Assembly (NCBI GenBank): GCA_050183765.1
Contig: JBFXAZ010000008.1
Span: forward strand, 18,407-82,406
Direction: 5' to 3'
Length of the DNA stretch: 64,000 nucleotides
Source of the DNA: JAFAZJ01 sp050183765
GTDB taxonomy: Bacteria; Pseudomonadota; Alphaproteobacteria; Reyranellales; Reyranellaceae
Shown: one piece after another, positions 60,668 to 64,000 of the stretch
Layout of the letters: every line of letters begins with the position of its first letter
Position numbering within the stretch: position 1 is the first letter of the stretch
The notes under the pieces: generated by a model
The model's database searches: none
What the model was told of the DNA's origin: nothing
What the model saw: only the letters and a program-made list of their open reading frames with translations
Program-made: the position numbers and the translations under genes

Positions 60668-61219
60668 GTGGCGAGCGACGTGGAAAGACTGGCGCGCGCC
60701 GCGGCGTTCGCCGCCTACAAGCACACCGGCCAGCTGCGCAAGGGCGAAGCCGGCGAACCCTACGTCAACCACGTCATCGAGGTCGCCGAGATGCTGGCGC
60801 GTGCCAGCGCCGGCGCCGATGTCGAGCTGGTGATCGGCGGCCTGCTGCACGACACCATCGAGGATACCGGCGCCACCCATGCCGAGGTCGCGGCGATCTT
60901 CGGCCTCGTCGTCGCCGATCTCGTGGCCGAGGTCACCGACGACAAGTCGCTGCCCAAGGCCGAGCGCAAGCGCCTGCAGGTGCTGCACGCGCCGCACAAA
61001 TCGGCGCGGGCCAAGCAGCTCAAGCTCGCCGACAAGACCTCGAACCTGCGGGCCCTGACGAGCAGTCCACCATCCGACTGGCCGCTGTCGCGCCAGCGCG
61101 AGTATCTCGACTGGGCGCGCTCGGTCGCCGCCGGCCTGCGCGGCGCCAATGCCTGGCTGGAGGAGCAGTTCGACGAGGCCGCAGCCGCGGCCGAGCAGGC
61201 GATCGCCCGCAGGAGCTGA
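60668..61219 (+). CDS. HD-domain protein, small alarmone hydrolase type
   Basis: 183 residues from GTG 60668 behind GGAGG (8-base spacing). The RelA/SpoT-type hydrolase domain is present alone: ARAAAFAAYKHTGQLRKGEA, GEPYVNHVIEVAEML, LLHDTIEDTGATHAEVAAIF with HDxxED, and LKLADKTSNLRALTSSPPSD with the final metal Asp. There are no synthetase, TGS or ACT domains, and the length matches Mesh1-like small alarmone hydrolases. It probably degrades (p)ppGpp or a related nucleotide. It lies 13 bases after dnaB and so may be co-transcribed. Confidence 0.87.
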   Translation: MASDVERLARAAAFAAYKHTGQLRKGEAGEPYVNHVIEVAEMLARASAGADVELVIGGLLHDTIEDTGATHAEVAAIFGLVVADLVAEVTDDKSLPKAERKRLQVLHAPHKSARAKQLKLADKTSNLRALTSSPPSDWPLSRQREYLDWARSVAAGLRGANAWLEEQFDEAAAAAEQAIARRS

Positions 61220-61272
61220 TCCGGCAATGCGGGATTGATCGCCCGCCGTCCCTGCCCCATACGTTCGCGTAG

Positions 61273-62400
61273 ATGTCGTTGCCTCCCGAGTCCCGCCGCG
61301 CCGGGGCCATCCTTACCGTCGATCTCGATGCCGTGGCCGCCAACTGGCGCCTGCTGCGCGATCTCGGGCGCGCCCAGGGCAAGCCCGTCGAATGCGCCGC
61401 CGTGCTCAAGGCCGACGCCTACGGCCTGGGCGCCGCGCGGGTGGGACGCCGGCTGTGGGCCGAAGGCTGCCGCCATTTCTTCGTCGCCCATGTCGATGAA
61501 GGCATCGCCCTGCGCGAAGCGGTACCCGAGGCCTGGATCTGCGTGCTCAACGGCCTGCTGCCGGGCGCCGATATCGACCTGGTCGAGCATCGGCTGGTAC
61601 CGGCGCTCAACGATCTCGGCCAGGTCTCCGCCTGGCGCTCCTGCGCCCAGCGCGTCGCGCAGCCGCTCGACGCGGTGATCCATCTCGACACCGGCATGAA
61701 CCGGCTGGGGCTGAGCGCCGAGGAGGCGATGCTGCTGGCCAACGACCGCATGCGCCTGCGCGGCCTGCGGCTGGCGCTGCTGATGAGTCACCTCGTGTCG
61801 TCCGAACGACCCGCCGACACCGTCAACCGCGCCCAGCTCGAGCGTTTCCGCCAGTTCGTCGCGCGCATGCCCGGCGCGCCGGCCTCGCTGGCCAATTCCT
61901 CGGGGATCTTCCTCGGCGCCGACTTCCACTTCGACCTGATGCGCCCGGGCGCGGCGCTCTACGGCATCAATCCCACGCCCGACGCGGCCAATCCCATGCA
62001 GCCGACCGTGGCGCTGATGGCCCGCATCCTCCAGGTCCGGCAAATTGAAGCCATGGCCGGCGTTGGCTATAACCACGACTGGCGGTCGGGACGGCCCACG
62101 CGCATCGGCGTCGTGGCCGCCGGATACGCCGACGGCTACATGCGTTCGTTGGGCAATCGTGGTGAAGTCGCGGTCGAAGGACACAAGGCGAAAGTCGTCG
62201 GACGGGTCTCGATGGATCTCTTGACAATCGACGTCACCAACCTGCCCGACGGGCTGGCGGTCCCCGGCGCCTTCGTCGAGCTGGTGGGCCCCAACATGCC
62301 GCCCGACATCGTGGCGCTCAGCGCGCGCACCAACGGCTACGAGATCCTCACCAACCTCGGCGATCGCTACCATCGCGTCTACAGCGAGGCCGCCTCGTGA
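61273..62400 (+). CDS. alr: Alanine racemase
   Basis: 375 residues, PLP-dependent, making D-alanine for peptidoglycan. The PLP lysine is in CAAVLKADAYGLGAARVGRR (around residue 47). HLDTGMNRLGLSAEEAMLL, the PLP-phosphate region SLANSSGIFLGADFHFDLMR, PGAALYGINPTPD, the catalytic Tyr region AGVGYNHDWRSGRPTRIGVV and VVGRVSMDLLTIDVTNLPDG complete the enzyme. The stop overlaps the mlaE GTG, so alr, mlaE and mlaF form a coupled group. Confidence 0.94.
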   Translation: MSLPPESRRAGAILTVDLDAVAANWRLLRDLGRAQGKPVECAAVLKADAYGLGAARVGRRLWAEGCRHFFVAHVDEGIALREAVPEAWICVLNGLLPGADIDLVEHRLVPALNDLGQVSAWRSCAQRVAQPLDAVIHLDTGMNRLGLSAEEAMLLANDRMRLRGLRLALLMSHLVSSERPADTVNRAQLERFRQFVARMPGAPASLANSSGIFLGADFHFDLMRPGAALYGINPTPDAANPMQPTVALMARILQVRQIEAMAGVGYNHDWRSGRPTRIGVVAAGYADGYMRSLGNRGEVAVEGHKAKVVGRVSMDLLTIDVTNLPDGLAVPGAFVELVGPNMPPDIVALSARTNGYEILTNLGDRYHRVYSEAAS

Positions 62401-63176
62401 ACGTGCCGCTGGTCACCGTACTGGGCCGCATGACGATCGCCTTCCTCGGGCTCACCGGGGCGGTGACGGCCTTCGCCACGCGCAGCCTCCTGCACTGCTT
62501 CGAGCCGCCGATCTACCGCCGGCAGATCGGCCGCCAGATGCTGGAGATCGGCTACTACTCGCTGCCCGTCGTCGGGCTGACCGCGATCTTCACCGGCATG
62601 GTGCTGGCGCTGCAGAGCCACACCGGCTTCGCGCGTTTCTCGGCCGAGAGCGCGATCCCCAACGTCGTCGTCGTCTCGCTCACGCGCGAGCTGGGCCCGG
62701 TGCTGGCAGGCCTGATGGTCGCCGGCCGCGTCGGCGCGGCGATGGCCGCGGAGCTCGGCACCATGCGCGTGACCGAGCAGATCGACGCGCTCACCACGCT
62801 GTCGACCGAGCCCTTCAAGTACCTGGTGGCGCCGCGCATCATCGCCGCCATCGTCACCCTGCCGCTGCTGGTGCTGGTGGCCGACGCCATCGGCATCCTC
62901 GGCGGCTATCTGGTGGGCGTCTACAAGCTCGACTTCAACGAGCAGACCTACCTGCGCAACACCATGGACTTCCTCGAGTTCATGGACGTCTTTTCGGGCC
63001 TGGTGAAGGCGTCGGTGTTCGGCTTCCTGATCGCGCTGATGGGCTGCTACCACGGCTACAACTCGCGCGGCGGCGCGCAGGGCGTCGGCGCCGCGACCAC
63101 CAACGCGGTGGTCTCGGCCTCGATCCTGATCCTGACCGCCAACTACCTCATCACCGAGCTGTTCTTCGCCCGCTGA
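62397..63176 (+). CDS. mlaE: MlaE-family ABC permease
   Basis: 259 residues from GTG 62397 (GTGA overlap with alr). About five to six membrane helices. MlaE hallmarks are LTAIFTGMVLALQSHTGFAR, LTRELGPVLAGLMVAGRVGA, AAMAAELGTMRVTEQIDALT and FGFLIALMGCYHGYNSRGGA. It forms the inner-membrane core of the retrograde phospholipid transporter that keeps the outer membrane asymmetric. mlaF follows 2 bases later; mlaD is expected beyond the window. Confidence 0.94.
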   Translation: MNVPLVTVLGRMTIAFLGLTGAVTAFATRSLLHCFEPPIYRRQIGRQMLEIGYYSLPVVGLTAIFTGMVLALQSHTGFARFSAESAIPNVVVVSLTRELGPVLAGLMVAGRVGAAMAAELGTMRVTEQIDALTTLSTEPFKYLVAPRIIAAIVTLPLLVLVADAIGILGGYLVGVYKLDFNEQTYLRNTMDFLEFMDVFSGLVKASVFGFLIALMGCYHGYNSRGGAQGVGAATTNAVVSASILILTANYLITELFFAR

Positions 63177-63178
63177 TC

Positions 63179-63952
63179 ATGGCCGTTCCCCGCATCGCCG
63201 TCCGCGGACTGCGCAAATCCTTCGGCCACAAGAAAGTGCTCGACGGCATCGACGTCGAGGTCGCGGTCGGCGAATCGCTCGTCGTCATCGGCGGCTCGGG
63301 CTCGGGCAAGTCGGTGCTGCTCAAGTGCATCCTCGGCCTGATGCAGCCTGACGCCGGCTCGATCCTGATCGACGGCGAGGAGACGGTCGGCCTGCGGCGC
63401 TCCGATCGCGCCCGCGTCATGCGCAAGTTCGGCATGCTGTTCCAGGGCGGCGCGCTCTTCGACTCGCTGAAGGTCTGGGAGAACGTCGCCTTCGGCCCGA
63501 TCCAGAGCGATCGGATGCCCGTCGCCGAGGCCAAGGCGATCGCGCTGGAGAAGCTCGGCAATGTCGGCCTGACCCCCGATGTCGGCGAGCTGAGGCCGGC
63601 CGAGCTGTCGGGCGGGATGCAGAAGCGCGTGGCGCTGGCGCGCGCCATCGCGCGCGAGCCGGAGATCATCTTCTTCGACGAGCCGACCACCGGGCTCGAT
63701 CCGATCATGTCCGACGTGATCAACGACCTGATCGTGCAATGCGTGAAGCAGCTCGGCGCCTCGACCATCTCGATCACCCACGACATGGCGAGCGCGCGCA
63801 AGATCGGCGACCGCATCGCCATGCTCTACGAGGGCAAGCTGATCTGGCAGGGCCCGGTGGCCGAGATCGACCGCTCCGGCGACGCGCATGTCGACCAGTT
63901 CATCCACGGCCGCGCCGAAGGCCCGATCCGCATGCAGGTGCGAAGGAGCTAG
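63179..63952 (+). CDS. mlaF: MlaF-family ABC ATPase
   Basis: 257 residues. Walker A VIGGSGSGKSVLLKCILGLM (around residue 38), the MlaF-type FGMLFQGGALFDSLKVWENV, signature LSGGMQKRVALARAIAREPE, Walker B IIFFDEPTTGLDPIMSDVIN, and the switch STISITHDMASARKIGDRIA. It energises MlaE. The C-terminal 25 residues (QFIHGRAEGPIRMQVRRS) are typical and can contact a neighbouring ATPase. Confidence 0.94.
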   Translation: MAVPRIAVRGLRKSFGHKKVLDGIDVEVAVGESLVVIGGSGSGKSVLLKCILGLMQPDAGSILIDGEETVGLRRSDRARVMRKFGMLFQGGALFDSLKVWENVAFGPIQSDRMPVAEAKAIALEKLGNVGLTPDVGELRPAELSGGMQKRVALARAIAREPEIIFFDEPTTGLDPIMSDVINDLIVQCVKQLGASTISITHDMASARKIGDRIAMLYEGKLIWQGPVAEIDRSGDAHVDQFIHGRAEGPIRMQVRRS

Positions 63953-63964
63953 ACTTCTGGGGCC

Positions 63965-63999
63965 GCGCCGCTCCAGCGGCGCCTTCATGAAGCGCCGCT
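63965..63999. repeat. Overlapping short inverted repeats at window edge
   Basis: GCGCCGCT at 63965-63972 and again at 63992-63999 can each pair with AGCGGCGC at 63975-63982, allowing two alternative hairpins after mlaF. There is no T tract. An ATG at 63987 could begin the next gene, but only 14 bases are visible. Confidence 0.5.
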
Positions 64000-64000
64000 G

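Overview
This 64 kb window is GC-rich chromosomal DNA that is almost completely coding. It most likely comes from a free-living alphaproteobacterium. The evidence is the small aa3-oxidase subunit IV, an Hda protein without a DnaA DNA-binding domain, the surA-pdxA-rsmA order, pyrB paired with a degenerate pyrC, Bug/TctC-type solute receptors, and frequent GTG/TTG starts with ATGA/GTGA overlaps. A Rhodospirillales or Reyranella-like lineage is plausible, but that is inference. No rRNA, tRNA, CRISPR array, insertion sequence or prophage was seen, and no stretch over about 160 bases lacks a gene or a describable element.

Layout: (1) 1-11.9 kb is catabolic: the end of a Bug receptor, a ParD/ParE-like pair whose toxin frame runs without a stop into a benzoate-CoA-ligase-type enzyme, a cupin, an amidohydrolase, bifunctional PutA coupled to a carboxymuconolactone-decarboxylase-like protein, a family III CoA transferase, an epoxide-hydrolase-like enzyme and a GST. 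(2) 12-25.6 kb is uptake: a complete Liv system, a complete Pot-type polyamine system, a SorAB-like sulfite dehydrogenase pair, and UgpB-A-E without an adjacent UgpC ATPase. (3) 25.7-38.4 kb is housekeeping: pyrB/pyrC', gmk/yicC, a DUF2147-SDR pair, the chain DUF2066-PgsA-like-PerM-Hda, purM/purN, HutD, cytochrome oxidase subunit IV and ndk. (4) 38.5-47.4 kb is mixed: an ABC-F protein, DUF2254, HAD and MFS genes, three tandem small secreted paralogues, a cyclase-family protein and TerC. (5) 47.4-52.6 kb: holC-pepA on the minus strand, divergent from surA-pdxA-rsmA. (6) 52.7-59 kb concerns the envelope: GtrA, a UDP-galactopyranose-mutase-like flavoprotein, an STT3/PglB-like GT-C membrane protein, PlsC and cyclopropane-fatty-acid synthase. 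(7) 59.1-64 kb: dnaB, a stand-alone small alarmone hydrolase, alr, mlaE and mlaF.

The most unusual points are the stop-less toxin-ligase frame; three tandem secreted two-cysteine proteins of unknown function (43.9-44.9 kb); a dihydroorotase homologue that has lost most metal ligands but stays next to pyrB; a holC gene that appears to start at CTG; a short-chain dehydrogenase without the usual Tyr/Lys pair; an AT-rich leader before gtrA; and several palindromic intergenic elements. I did not find one clear, complete, undescribed multi-gene system. The three-paralogue cluster is the best candidate for new biology.
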